A DNA stretch of 64,000 nt, from the NCBI RefSeq assembly GCF_041860085.1, contig NZ_CP124747.1, positions 124,001 through 188,000 of the forward strand. The letters are read 5' to 3'. The notes beneath the pieces were generated by a model. It searched no databases and was not told the DNA's origin. It was given only the letters and a program-made list of their open reading frames with translations. This DNA comes from Schlesneria sp. DSM 10557. GTDB lineage: Bacteria > Planctomycetota > Planctomycetia > Planctomycetales > Planctomycetaceae. This document shows positions 18,640 through 27,941 of this stretch, piece after piece (within the stretch, counting starts at the first letter, position 1; each line of letters starts with the position of its first letter). The position numbers were made by a program, and so were the translations under genes.

Positions 18640-20781
18640 TTACTGACCGGGCAGCCAGAGCTTTCCACCGGCCTGAGAAGTCTCGTTCTGGTCGGATGTC
18701 CAAATACCCGCAGAACCGGCTGCCCCGCTTCCGCTGAGGATTTCGATCGAACTCCACGGGGACGGAATATCGAACGCTTCGAGTGTCTGTTCGATGTGGG
18801 GGCGGATCTGCGGCACCTTCGGGCCGTAGTAGGTCACGAAGCGATGCAGCAGTTGCTGCAACTTCGGATCAGTCGGGTCTTCCAGACGAGAAGCCAGTTC
18901 CGCGAGGTCCCAGGTCCATGCCTGCTGGAAGGCCGTTTTGCCATCCTCAACGCGAAGCTTGCGACCTTGATCAATCCACTCGAAGGCTTCGTCACGCTGT
19001 CCGAAGATCGAGCTGAGTTCTGCCAGCGTGCGCATGATTCGAGGCATGTCGAGGTGGTCAGTCAGATTCGGCCGGGCAACCGCAGCTTTGAGGACCTGAT
19101 AAAGCGTCTCATCGTGCCGGATCAGCATCGATCGGTTGACGACCGTCAGCAATTGCTGATCGCTGAGCTTGTCGATCGGAAGCCGGTGCATCTGCATGAC
19201 GGACAGGCTGCCGACATTCGTCTCAGGGGTGACTTCAATGGCGGGAAGGGGCTCGATGTTCAGTCGCTTGATTGCTGCAGAGAGAAGTCCACCACGCCCG
19301 CGGACCTGACCTGCGGCGTCCAGAGCGTATACGGCTCCCAGCAGCGCGACTTTGTAAGCAGGATCCTTCGCGGCTTGTTCGGGGGTATGGCCTTCCAGGG
19401 CACGCAGTGGCAATTGAGGCCACTTTTCGGTGATGACCGTATCCCAGAACCGATTGAAGAGCTTCTGCCGCTGCACGAGGGGCGTCTTCTTGGGGAGATA
19501 CCAGTTATTGTCGAGGAAGTGGAACTCTTTGGGCGTTCTTCCGACAACTTCGGGTTCGCCCGACGTCGTTGACCACGTTAGCAGATCACCCGCAGCAGCT
19601 GAGATGATCGACTTGGCGCGATCGATTGTGGAACCGCGAATTCCCGCGATCACAATCGTGGCAGGGCTATTTCGCTTTTCATCAAGGTCATCGACCACGA
19701 CTTTGGCGAGGATATGCGGGATTTGTTCCAGTGATATGTTGGAAAAGTCGTCAGGGACTTGATCCGTATCCAGAACCACATAGGCGGCAGCGGGTGTTCT
19801 TCCTTCCGGATTTGTCGGAGGTTTCACTCGTTCGATACTGGGGTGCTTGTCCAGTTCGGTGAGCAAACGGGAGACGGAACCGACTTCTCCCTGATAGACG
19901 CATTCTTCAATCACATCTTGAGTCGTCAGCTCGTCCAGCAGTTGTGCAAGCGTTTCGCATTCGACGGCCACCGCCAGGTCTTCGTATTGTCGCGCTGCGC
20001 GATGCAGGGCCTCGGCCGCGACTTTTTCGTCACCGTCCCAGGCTCGGCAGAGACCGGCGGAGTGCCAGAATTCGGGGCGGGATGAATTGTCATTCGCCAA
20101 CGTCGTGAATACGTCGGCCGCGGTGCTCCAGCAACCGACGGCAGCGTACTTCTGTGCCTTTCGCACTTCCTTCTGGACTTCGAGGTCAAGTCCCGGAATG
20201 TTGGGGAGTAAATGTGAGCCTCGCATGGGATAGCTGAGGCCGTTTTCGCCGTCCAGTTCCAGCAATTGAACGAACAGTTCCTGCCGACGTTCTTCCGGGG
20301 TCAGACGCAGAGCCAGAGCCAGGTGTTCGCGAGCGGCCATCATCTGGCCACGTTGGGCGTAATCGATGGCCATCGCGTTGGCCAGGTCGCTGACGAGTCC
20401 CGGGAATTTCTTGGCACTTTTCTGGAAAGCACGGTGCACAGCTCGCTTTCCGGCGCTCAAGCCTTCCATGCGAACCATTGCCGCAGCGAACAGAGCGATC
20501 GCCAGTTCGTTGTCTGGTTGAGCGTTCAGCAGCTGCTTCAGCACGTCACGTGCGCCAGCGGGATCGTTGAGGTCCAGAAGGACCATGGCCCGTGTCGTTC
20601 CGACCCAGGGGTTGTTGGGCACCTTCTTTTCGAGTGCTTCCAGTTGTTGAAGTCCGACTCGCGGCTGGTTCCCTTCAATCAACCGACCAATACGATCCAT
20701 TTCTTCGGAGATGGCGCTACAGCAAAACTTAAATTTCTTCCCGCTTCCGCATGGACACGGTGCATAAATATCGACGGACAT
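18640..20781 (-). CDS. SEC-C zinc-motif protein with TPR-like region
   Basis: A 713-residue protein. It begins with a SEC-C motif CPCGSGKKFKFCC (Cys9, Cys11, Cys20, Cys21), the zinc site also found at the SecA C terminus. About 150-200 residues of TPR-like helices follow (GLQQLEALEKKVPNNPWVGT, DPAGARDVLKQLLNAQPDNE), then a long domain I do not recognise. The ATG at 20781 has GGAAGGGA upstream. SEC-C suggests binding to ribosomes, SecB-like or nucleic-acid partners, but no specific role can be assigned. Own terminator downstream. Confidence 0.8.
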   Translation of the reverse strand: MSVDIYAPCPCGSGKKFKFCCSAISEEMDRIGRLIEGNQPRVGLQQLEALEKKVPNNPWVGTTRAMVLLDLNDPAGARDVLKQLLNAQPDNELAIALFAAAMVRMEGLSAGKRAVHRAFQKSAKKFPGLVSDLANAMAIDYAQRGQMMAAREHLALALRLTPEERRQELFVQLLELDGENGLSYPMRGSHLLPNIPGLDLEVQKEVRKAQKYAAVGCWSTAADVFTTLANDNSSRPEFWHSAGLCRAWDGDEKVAAEALHRAARQYEDLAVAVECETLAQLLDELTTQDVIEECVYQGEVGSVSRLLTELDKHPSIERVKPPTNPEGRTPAAAYVVLDTDQVPDDFSNISLEQIPHILAKVVVDDLDEKRNSPATIVIAGIRGSTIDRAKSIISAAAGDLLTWSTTSGEPEVVGRTPKEFHFLDNNWYLPKKTPLVQRQKLFNRFWDTVITEKWPQLPLRALEGHTPEQAAKDPAYKVALLGAVYALDAAGQVRGRGGLLSAAIKRLNIEPLPAIEVTPETNVGSLSVMQMHRLPIDKLSDQQLLTVVNRSMLIRHDETLYQVLKAAVARPNLTDHLDMPRIMRTLAELSSIFGQRDEAFEWIDQGRKLRVEDGKTAFQQAWTWDLAELASRLEDPTDPKLQQLLHRFVTYYGPKVPQIRPHIEQTLEAFDIPSPWSSIEILSGSGAAGSAGIWTSDQNETSQAGGKLWLPGQ

Positions 20782-21093
20782 GATCAATGTCCCTTCCACA
20801 AATGAGCGATGGTATTTCCAAAAGTCGACGCCTGTCGGGGCGTAGCATCTTCCGAAACCGCGGGCGCGGTTAAATCGGCTGCAAAGCGAGCCGAATGGGT
20901 TACGAAATCAGGTCGACGTGCGCAAGAATCCGACACATCGAAGAAGGCGAGTCTACCAAATTTGTCCTGCTTTGACAGGGGACGAAAGACGTTTGAAGGT
21001 CTCTGTGCGCAAATTGGAAGTGGCTTTGGCTGCAAGATGAAACAGACGGTTCCTCGTTGCCCGTTCCACTCGATTTCCACTCGCGAATTCCCT
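20782..21093. other. Intergenic region upstream of the SEC-C gene
   Basis: 312 bases between two minus-strand genes. It presumably carries the SEC-C gene promoter. No gene or obvious structured element is visible. Confidence 0.4.
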
Positions 21094-21939
21094 TTAACGG
21101 AGCTGGGGGATCGTTGCGTCCGTCCAGTTAGCAGAATGCTGCAGAGCACGATCGGAGGTCGGTGTGGTCTCGGCAGATTCCTCGAACTCATCCACGTCCG
21201 ATTCCTCTTCCTCGTCGTCCGAATCCCATCCACCGACGGGAGGCAGCATCTCGTCCGACTCGTCCACGGTTCGAACCAGCCTTGGCTGCGACTGACTGCC
21301 AACCCTGCGAGCCGTCTGGGATGCAGGGACCACCTTCACAATCTGTGACACTTCAAGCTGACGGTCGTCGGCTGTACTGAAATTCAGGTGCAGTACCAGA
21401 CTGTTGTGCTTTGGTCGAGTCTGAAGCGGCAAGGTGAACTGGTACCCCGAACTTGTGAGACCTCGGGTCCAGTGTTCACGACATTCGTCAGCAGAAAAGT
21501 TCCAATACCCAATTTCCTGTTGGGAAGAGGGCGCCTGGGGATCAGAGAGTCGAAATTCGACATCGCCGGGAACTTTGAGAATGTCACCCTCGACGTCAAC
21601 AGGTACGAACTGAATGACAACGGCGTCGTCACCCGGTTGATCGTCCTTATTCAACCCGCCACTTGCCAGCGAATGAATATGGACTCGATCTATTCTGGCA
21701 GCGAGTGAGGTCAGGGGCTTCGTATCCCCTTCCTTAGGAGTGAGCTCGGCCTGGAGCCGCTCCGCTTCCAGCAGAGCTCGCTTTAACTCCGCCCGCGTAC
21801 GGGCGATTTCGTTCTCCGATTCCGCCAACTGAATTGCCTGCTCGCGGATGCGAGCCTGCAGCAGGTCAGTGTCCACTTTGCCCGCACAGCCGCAAGAGGC
21901 CAGGCAAGCGAATATCAATGCCAGCATTCCGCGTTTCAT
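21094..21939 (-). CDS. Putative lipoprotein with coiled-coil and acidic tail
   Basis: About 281 residues. MKRGMLALIFACLASCGCAG is a lipoprotein signal with LASC lipobox. A predicted coiled coil (about 30-70, ELKRALLEAERLQAEL) is followed by a beta-rich domain and a strongly acidic stretch (DDEEEESDVDEFEESAE) near the C terminus. An ATG 12 bases upstream (21951) is also possible. Family unknown; probably anchored in the cell envelope. Confidence 0.72.
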   Translation of the reverse strand: MKRGMLALIFACLASCGCAGKVDTDLLQARIREQAIQLAESENEIARTRAELKRALLEAERLQAELTPKEGDTKPLTSLAARIDRVHIHSLASGGLNKDDQPGDDAVVIQFVPVDVEGDILKVPGDVEFRLSDPQAPSSQQEIGYWNFSADECREHWTRGLTSSGYQFTLPLQTRPKHNSLVLHLNFSTADDRQLEVSQIVKVVPASQTARRVGSQSQPRLVRTVDESDEMLPPVGGWDSDDEEEESDVDEFEESAETTPTSDRALQHSANWTDATIPQLR

Positions 21940-22316
21940 TTCGCCATCCATGGCAAATCGGTCTGACGGCGAGGCACACGGCCCGCACGCGAGCGAGAAG
22001 CTATCGGCAATCGCAAAATCTGACAACGGCAGGTTTTGCCTGTCGAACGGCAATCACGACAATTCCATGAAGTCCTGGTCGATAGTTCGTCACCAATCAG
22101 GAAACGCTTAAGAGAATTCCTGATGTATCGGAGCGACAGAACATTCTTTTAATAGTCATTACCGGTCGTTACCGGGTCGTTGAGGCGCCTGTCGTAGCAG
22201 ATGGGCATCGTCGGTCGGGAGATTTTGTGTGGAGCAGGCCGCATCAAGAAGTTCGTCACCGCGAGCATGCGACAGAGATGCACTCGATCGAAGCTGAGTC
22301 GATTCGACCAGAGCGG
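21940..22316. other. Intergenic region
   Basis: About 377 bases between two minus-strand lipoprotein genes. I see short direct repeats around 22155-22180 (TTACCGG-type) but no gene or clear regulatory site. Confidence 0.4.
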
Positions 22317-22913
22317 CTATTGAGAAAAACGACGGTTCAGCGTTCTGAGCATGGCCTGCTCAAGATCTTCGTCACGCCCTTTGTTGATCCATCCAGAGGG
22401 GGTTGCCTGTCCCACGACCGGATTCAGGTCACGCTGCAGTGCACTGTTGTCGAGAAAAGTCGCACCCCCGGCGAAATTGGCTGCCTTTGATACGTCTTCC
22501 AGTTCCTTGACCGCCTCAATGCCGACCAGATACCCACCAGGCGCGGGGGTAAAACGGACAAAGGCTTTACGGCGAATCGACTGCAGGCTGCTTTCCCATC
22601 GGTTTTCTGCCCCGACAGTGTCCGGATGCCACGGTTCCAGCATGCTGGCACCCGTCTTGTAACGGGTCTCGATGACGCCCCCCAGCTTATTTTCCCGTTC
22701 AATTTCGAAAAGATAGTCGTGGACGACATCCACCGTCCGTTCCCACGCCTCTTCCGGATTGTTCGCCCGCACAAAAACGGGGTTCGCGATTGGCGGACCT
22801 TTTGCGTCAAGCGACACACAACCGCAAAGGGCAGTGGTCGCCAAAGCAATCAATCCGACAGGAATCAGTCGCTTTAACATTCGAACACGGTTACGGGGTT
22901 GATGATTTGGCAT
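22317..22913 (-). CDS. Small putative lipoprotein of unknown function
   Basis: About 198 residues. A hydrophobic signal (LIPVGLIALATTALCGC) ends in a lipobox, then a compact domain with EEAWERTVDVVHDYLFEIERE and RKAFVRFTPAPGGYLVGIEAV. It probably faces the periplasm. The start is uncertain: ATG at 22913 or 22880, neither with a good ribosome site. I do not recognise the family. Confidence 0.68.
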   Translation of the reverse strand: MPNHQPRNRVRMLKRLIPVGLIALATTALCGCVSLDAKGPPIANPVFVRANNPEEAWERTVDVVHDYLFEIERENKLGGVIETRYKTGASMLEPWHPDTVGAENRWESSLQSIRRKAFVRFTPAPGGYLVGIEAVKELEDVSKAANFAGGATFLDNSALQRDLNPVVGQATPSGWINKGRDEDLEQAMLRTLNRRFSQ

Positions 22914-23375
22914 CGTGAGGGGGCTGCGCGAGGAATGTGGCAGGAAATCCATTTTTGCTCAAGACCGGTTTCAACTGGCATTGACTCGAGGAAACCCTCA
23001 ACAATTGATAATCCACGTCCCGGGACGCGGTTTTACGACAAACTGACGAGCCTGGGGGGAGTGCGAGGTTTTTGAATCAAAGTTTCTCTGCCAAAAGTTC
23101 CCCCGTTCTCGCATCGTATTTTCCCCACGCGTGACAAATCACGTACGAATTCCCGAAATGTCTCTTCGCTGAAGGAGGTCGCATCCGCGGAGACTTCCTG
23201 TTCGGGGAAGAGTTCCGAATTGTTCCCGTCCTGATTCTTACGGAGGCTGTTCCGATTACGAACAATCTGTGCCAATCCACAGGGACTCGTCAGGGGCGAG
23301 TTCGTGGGCAAATTGCCGTTACTTGTTAAACTATATCGGCACACGAAACTCTCATTTTAAAGCTACTCGATCACC
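22914..23375. other. Divergent intergenic region
   Basis: 462 bases separating a minus-strand lipoprotein from the plus-strand isomerase cluster. A 103-codon minus-strand frame is present but has no ribosome site or recognisable domain. No other feature seen. Confidence 0.4.
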
Positions 23376-24164
23376 ATGCGCCAATTTCGACTTGCTGTTG
23401 GGACACGCTGTTTTGCTGAACCGCTTCTTGAATCGATCAAGACGGCGGCTGAGTTGAATGTGAAAGGGGTACAGTTCGATCTCCGCTACGAGCTGCGAGC
23501 ATCCGAAATTACGTCAACCGGACGCCGTGATCTGCTGCACCAGATCAGCGAATACGGTCTTACCGTGTCCGGGGCCGTCTTTCCCCTGAATTATCCCCTG
23601 TTTGAACAGGACAAGCTCGACGTCCGAATTGCAGCAATCCGCGATGCAATGAAATTTGCTTATTCGTTGAATTCGACTGTGCTCTGTTTGCGTGTCGGGC
23701 GAATTCCGGAAGAGGCGGAATCGAAAGATCGACAGCTTCTGGTTGAAGTGCTGAGTGATCTGGCCCGCCATTCAACTCATATTGGCACCACCCTTGCCAT
23801 CACACCGACGAACGATTCGGCAGAGACCCTGCTGAAGCTGGTGCAAGAGATCAAGACGGGATTGATCGGTATCGATTTCGACCCCGCTCACTTTGCCATG
23901 ACTCGTCGTCCGGTTGCAGAATCGCTGCGCATTCTGCACGAACACGTCGTTCATGTGCAGCTGCGGGACGGAGATTCCGGAATGCGCGGGGGTGAAGAAC
24001 GGGCTGTCGGGCGGGGGAACGTTGACTGGATTGAAGTCTTTGCGTTGCTGAGTGAAATGGACTATCGAGGTTGGTTGACCGCCATCCGAACCGAGGGGGA
24101 CGATCGCGCCTCTGACATCCGTCGCGGCCTGGGACTTATCCGACAGAGTCTGCTGGGTGGCTAA
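23376..24164 (+). CDS. Sugar phosphate isomerase/epimerase-like TIM barrel
   Basis: A 262-residue protein of the xylose-isomerase-like/AP endonuclease 2 superfamily. Supporting segments are GVQFDLRYE, DFDPAHFAM, VVHVQLRDGD and RGNVDWIEVF, where Asp, His and Glu residues typically bind a divalent metal. It may isomerise or epimerise a sugar or inositol derivative; no substrate clue is present. It heads a plus-strand run with the ACT and DUF711 genes. Confidence 0.82.
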   Translation: MRQFRLAVGTRCFAEPLLESIKTAAELNVKGVQFDLRYELRASEITSTGRRDLLHQISEYGLTVSGAVFPLNYPLFEQDKLDVRIAAIRDAMKFAYSLNSTVLCLRVGRIPEEAESKDRQLLVEVLSDLARHSTHIGTTLAITPTNDSAETLLKLVQEIKTGLIGIDFDPAHFAMTRRPVAESLRILHEHVVHVQLRDGDSGMRGGEERAVGRGNVDWIEVFALLSEMDYRGWLTAIRTEGDDRASDIRRGLGLIRQSLLGG

Positions 24165-24216
24165 GACTGGTTCCGATTGAGAAAACGACCTCATCGCCTT
24201 TGCGTTGAAAGTAACT

Positions 24217-24837
24217 ATGTCGAAGCTTTACATCATGACGGTGGTTGCTGCAAACCGGACTGGCATACTTGCTGCCCTCGCGAACGCACTTGATGAGCTG
24301 GGCGGCAACTTGCGTGACGTCAGTCAGGCGGTCATTCAGAAATTCTTTGCCATGATCATGGCGGCAGAGTTTGCCGACGACCAGGACCCCGAGGTGATTG
24401 TTGAGCACATACGTGCGGTCTGCCGGGCGTTCGGTGCTGATGTGACTCTGCGCGATCCTGAAAAGGACATGGGTTTCGACGGAGCTACCGAGCCAACGCC
24501 AAAGGAACGCTACGTTCTCACACTTGCCGGGCCTGATCGGCCAGGTGTCCTGCGGTTTCTGGCACATCGGCTCGCCCTGGATGGAATTGATCTGGTCGAT
24601 CTGCAGGGGCGGCTGGAATGTCGTGACAAAGAATCACAAGCCAAAATGTTCCTGGCAGCGATGGAACTGTCTGTACCTCCAGGTGTTGACGCGCTGCAAT
24701 TATGTGAAGAGCTCCGCAATGAATTTCAGGCGGATGGTATCACTGTTTCGCTGCAGCATCGTCGAGTGATCGCCGCACTGGCACATCCAGAACCCGTTGG
24801 CTTCAACACGGTCGTTTCCAACGCGGTCGTCCCGTGA
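24217..24837 (+). CDS. Tandem ACT-domain regulatory protein (GcvR-like)
   Basis: A 206-residue protein with two ACT domains. The first (about 1-85) starts LYIMTVVAANRTGILAAL; the second (about 100-185) starts YVLTLAGPDRPGVLRFLA. ACT domains bind amino acids or similar small ligands. The arrangement resembles GcvR-type regulators. The DUF711 gene follows directly, a pairing known for shorter ACT proteins, so the ACT protein may control or complex with it. I chose the ATG at 24217 over a TTG 12 bases upstream. Confidence 0.85.
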   Translation: MSKLYIMTVVAANRTGILAALANALDELGGNLRDVSQAVIQKFFAMIMAAEFADDQDPEVIVEHIRAVCRAFGADVTLRDPEKDMGFDGATEPTPKERYVLTLAGPDRPGVLRFLAHRLALDGIDLVDLQGRLECRDKESQAKMFLAAMELSVPPGVDALQLCEELRNEFQADGITVSLQHRRVIAALAHPEPVGFNTVVSNAVVP

Positions 24838-24913
24838 CGTTCGCCCGCAATGCTCGGATGGGAAACGCTTCCCGAATTCGTCACCAACTCAATCCACTCC
24901 GCAGAGTTCCACT

Positions 24914-26272
24914 ATGGATCAATTAACAGGGTTCTTTTCAGCCCTGCAACAGTTGCGACAGTTGCCGCTGGATGTGCGCACGGTCACACTGGGTATCAAT
25001 ATCTCGGATTGCGCGGATCGCAATTTCCATAAGCTGTGCGAAGGGATCTATCATCGGATCATTTCAAAAGCAGGGCGGCTGAATGCCGTCTGTTCGGAAG
25101 TCGCCGCGCTGACCGGGGTTCCGGTCCTGCAGCGTCGATTGTGTGTCACCCCGATCGACCGGGTTGCGCAGGGATTTAATGCGTCAGACTTCGTCAACAT
25201 CGCCAAGACACTGGATGGCGCCGCCGCCAATGTTCACGCTGATCGAATCGGGGGATATGCCGCGGATGTCCAGCACGGGATGACGCAGAGTGCCCGGCAG
25301 TTGATTACAAGCCTGCCGGAAGCACTGACCCACACCGAGCGTTTGCGTGCAGCCGTTCATGTCGGCTCGACCGAGAATGGCGTGAACATGGACGCGATCT
25401 CGCTGGTGGCCGAAACTCTGCTGCAAGCCGCAGAGGCGACGCGGGATCGTAATGGTGACGCAGCCGCAAAACTTGCGGTGCTCGCGAACGACTCGACGGG
25501 GCACCCTCATCTGACAGGAGCCTGCCTCGGCGACGGCTGGGGTGACCTGGTCGTCCATGTCGGAGTCGGGGCCGCGGCGATCATCCGTCATGCTTTGGAG
25601 CAGCGGCTGCTTGAGAATCCGAATTCCCGGCTGGATGAGTTTGCTTCGGTCATTCAGACGGCCGTGTTTCAGGCGACCCGAACGGCGGAACTCGTTGGCC
25701 GTGAGATTGCCAGCCGGCTGGGGGCGGATTTCGGCAGTATCGACGTCACATTAGCGCCCACCCACCGTCCCGGTGACAGCGTTGTCGATTTACTGCCGCT
25801 GCTGGGAATCAAACGCGTCGGTGCTCCTGGGACGGCCACAGCCCTTTCGATGATTCTCAGCGCCATGCGTGCAGGTTCGGCTTTCGCTTCCTGTTCTGCA
25901 GGGTCTTATTCCAGAATCATGCTGTCTGTCCTGGAAGACGAATCGCTGGCTGCCGCAACTCAGTCAGGAACGCTGACTTTCGACCAGTTGTGCATGGCCG
26001 CCAATTCCGGCGCCAACGGCCTGGACCTGATTTGTCTTCCGGGAGATACCGACGTTGCCACACTGGCGGCGATTATCTCGGATCAGGTCTCCTTTGCTGT
26101 GCTTAACAGGCGTCCTGCAGCGGTACGGCTAATCGTCGTTCCTGGGAAGGAAGCCGGTGAACTGGTTTCCTACAATCGAATGAAGGGAAGCACCGTGATT
26201 CTGCCGGTTCGAGGAGCGGGGCTGTCCCATCGATTCATCGAACATGGTGGGCGGTTGCCCCCGATCCGCTGA
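24914..26272 (+). CDS. DUF711/PFL-family (UPF0210) protein
   Basis: A 453-residue protein, the normal family length. Diagnostic segments: RTVTLGINISDC near residue 20, ADRIGGYAADVQHGMTQ, GSTENGVNMDAI, DVTLAPTHRPGDSV and LGIKRVGAPGTATAL. UPF0210 proteins have a fold related to pyruvate formate-lyase/ribonucleotide reductase barrels, but their reaction is undefined. The upstream ACT gene is a conserved partner. I placed the start at 24914 because homology begins there; the upstream frame overlaps the ACT gene. Confidence 0.92.
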   Translation: MDQLTGFFSALQQLRQLPLDVRTVTLGINISDCADRNFHKLCEGIYHRIISKAGRLNAVCSEVAALTGVPVLQRRLCVTPIDRVAQGFNASDFVNIAKTLDGAAANVHADRIGGYAADVQHGMTQSARQLITSLPEALTHTERLRAAVHVGSTENGVNMDAISLVAETLLQAAEATRDRNGDAAAKLAVLANDSTGHPHLTGACLGDGWGDLVVHVGVGAAAIIRHALEQRLLENPNSRLDEFASVIQTAVFQATRTAELVGREIASRLGADFGSIDVTLAPTHRPGDSVVDLLPLLGIKRVGAPGTATALSMILSAMRAGSAFASCSAGSYSRIMLSVLEDESLAAATQSGTLTFDQLCMAANSGANGLDLICLPGDTDVATLAAIISDQVSFAVLNRRPAAVRLIVVPGKEAGELVSYNRMKGSTVILPVRGAGLSHRFIEHGGRLPPIR

Positions 26273-26466
26273 CGCTTCAAAACTTTGCTTTCTATCCCGC
26301 AGAGGGATTGGGAAACGCGTCGGCGTCACTACAATTCCATGACGATCAGTTCCGCCGGCGGGTTGGCTGCGACGACCATCCGTTGCGGTTGCCAACCCCG
26401 TTGTCTTCCAGCACGATCCGGCGCTTGGAACACGCCAAGACCCATTACAGAAATTGAGACTGCAAT

Positions 26467-26826
26467 ATGCCTTTCCGCGACATGCTCGAGACTTTCCCCA
26501 ATCCCTACCCGACGCGGGACTACTCCATCGAGACGATCTGTCCCGAATTCACCTCGCTGTGTCCCAAGACCGGACAACCAGACTTCGGCGTGCTGACTTT
26601 AACGTACGTACCGGACCAGCTCTGTTACGAACTGAAGTCGCTGAAGCTCTATCTCCAGCAGTTTCGCAATCACGGGGCGTTCTATGAAGCGGTGACAAAC
26701 GAGATTCTGGACGATCTGGTCGCCGTGACAAAACCTCGATCCATGACGCTGGTGGGGGCTTTCACACCCCGCGGCGGAATTCGCACCAACGTCACGGTGA
26801 CCTATCAGGGTCCCGGGAACAAATAA
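26467..26826 (+). CDS. queF: 7-cyano-7-deazaguanine reductase (unimodular QueF)
   Basis: A 119-residue type I QueF. It reduces preQ0 to preQ1 with NADPH in queuosine biosynthesis. Cys32 in [11 protein letters not shown] is the expected thioimide-forming residue and Asp39 the proton donor. [16 protein letters not shown] is the NADPH/substrate-binding signature, and [11 protein letters not shown] closes the domain. No other queuosine gene and no preQ1 riboswitch is visible nearby. Confidence 0.95.
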   Translation: MPFRDMLETFPNPYPTRDYSIETICPEFTSLCPKTGQPDFGVLTLTYVPDQLCYELKSLKLYLQQFRNHGAFYEAVTNEILDDLVAVTKPRSMTLVGAFTPRGGIRTNVTVTYQGPGNK

Positions 26827-26863
26827 CCCGATTCAGTTGCTTGCCGGCGAACTCGCAATTACC

Positions 26864-26877
26864 GTAACGGCCGTTAC
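26864..26877. promoter_or_regulatory. Perfect 14-base palindrome upstream of the VOC gene
   Basis: GTAACGGCCGTTAC, 41 bases before the VOC start. Its symmetry and position fit a dimeric-regulator operator, but no regulator is encoded nearby. Confidence 0.35.
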
Positions 26878-26917
26878 TGGAACCTGGTCCTGTTTTCATC
26901 AGACTCGAGAGGCTTCT

Positions 26918-27490
26918 ATGAATCGCCGAAATACATGGTTTCGCGTCGTTTGCTTGACCGGTGTTGCTCTTACGGCCTTTGCGCTTGGGGGATTTGCCAA
27001 TCAGAAGGGGCAGCGAGACTCGAACTTCGCCAGCCAGACGATTGATCTGGGGATGGTGGTCAGTGACCTCGATAAGTCGCTGAAGTTCTACAAGGATGTT
27101 CTCGGTTTCACTGAAGTCCCTGGCTTCAAGGTTCCCGGCGCGTTTGGACTCGATACTGGCCTGTCGAATAACATTGACCTGGACGTCCATGTGCTGGTGC
27201 TGGGCGAGGGGGAAACAGCGACGAAATTGAAGCTGATGCAGTTCAAGTCGACGCCAGGGGCCCGTGTGGACAACACGTTTATTCACTCGTCGTACGGTTT
27301 CCGCTACCTGACAATCCCCGTCAAGAATCTCAACCTGGCTGTGGAGAATGCCGCCAAGGGTGGCGGCAAGCCGATTGCAAAATGCCCCGTACCCCTTCCG
27401 GAAGGCTTCCCCGCAGGTTTGGCGCTGGCCAACTACCGTGATCCCGACGGGAATCTGGTCGAACTGGTCGGTCCCTGGTCTAAGAAGTAA
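26918..27490 (+). CDS. Exported VOC-family (glyoxalase-like) protein
   Basis: A 190-residue protein. The N terminus (WFRVVCLTGVALTAFALGGF) is a signal peptide or anchor. The rest is a vicinal-oxygen-chelate fold, with IDLGMVVSDLDKSLKFYKDV, FRYLTIPVKNL and ANYRDPDGNLVELVG forming two beta-alpha-beta-beta-beta modules. VOC proteins include glyoxalases, dioxygenases and resistance proteins; an exported copy is less usual. A GAGAGG site precedes the ATG at 26918. A terminator follows. Confidence 0.85.
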   Translation: MNRRNTWFRVVCLTGVALTAFALGGFANQKGQRDSNFASQTIDLGMVVSDLDKSLKFYKDVLGFTEVPGFKVPGAFGLDTGLSNNIDLDVHVLVLGEGETATKLKLMQFKSTPGARVDNTFIHSSYGFRYLTIPVKNLNLAVENAAKGGGKPIAKCPVPLPEGFPAGLALANYRDPDGNLVELVGPWSKK

Positions 27491-27941
27491 TCCGGCCTGA
27501 CGCAAATGCCCGCTCTGGTGTGAGCATCGAGCCATCGACGATCCGAACATCGTTCAAATCGGTGTGCTGGTGTGTTCATCGGGAAAATTACTTCAACCGC
27601 AAGTCAGATAGGATGCCTGCTGCTCAGTCATGGGTAGCAGGCATTTTTCATGACGGCGATCAGTTCCCGTTCCAATTCCAGTTCATCAGGAACGAAAACG
27701 CGCCAGCACTCATTGAAGCCGTCCGCTGAAAGTACAAGCGAGGCACTGCGCCGGAGTTTTGTCGTTCCTGCGGGCAGCGAAAGCCACCACATTTTGCTTC
27801 ACCAGGTTAGGTCCGTCGCCACTACGGGCTCGACTGATTCGACCGCCGCATCAGTTCGGCACAATGCGCTGATTACAGTCAGAATCATTCGCGCCGAGTG
27901 ATGCACGAGAGCCCTCTGAACTTCGCTGCCGGTTCTCCGTT
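27491..27941. other. Intergenic region between converging genes
   Basis: 451 bases holding the terminator at 27613-27648. The remainder has no recognisable gene. Confidence 0.5.
27613..27648 (+). terminator. Intrinsic terminator of the VOC gene
   Basis: ATGCCTGCT (27613-27621) pairs with AGCAGGCAT (27636-27644), followed by a TTTTTC tail on the plus strand. Confidence 0.8.

Noticed and set aside
23033-23344. 103-codon minus-strand frame
   Set aside because: No ribosome site, recognisable domain or operon context; probably chance.
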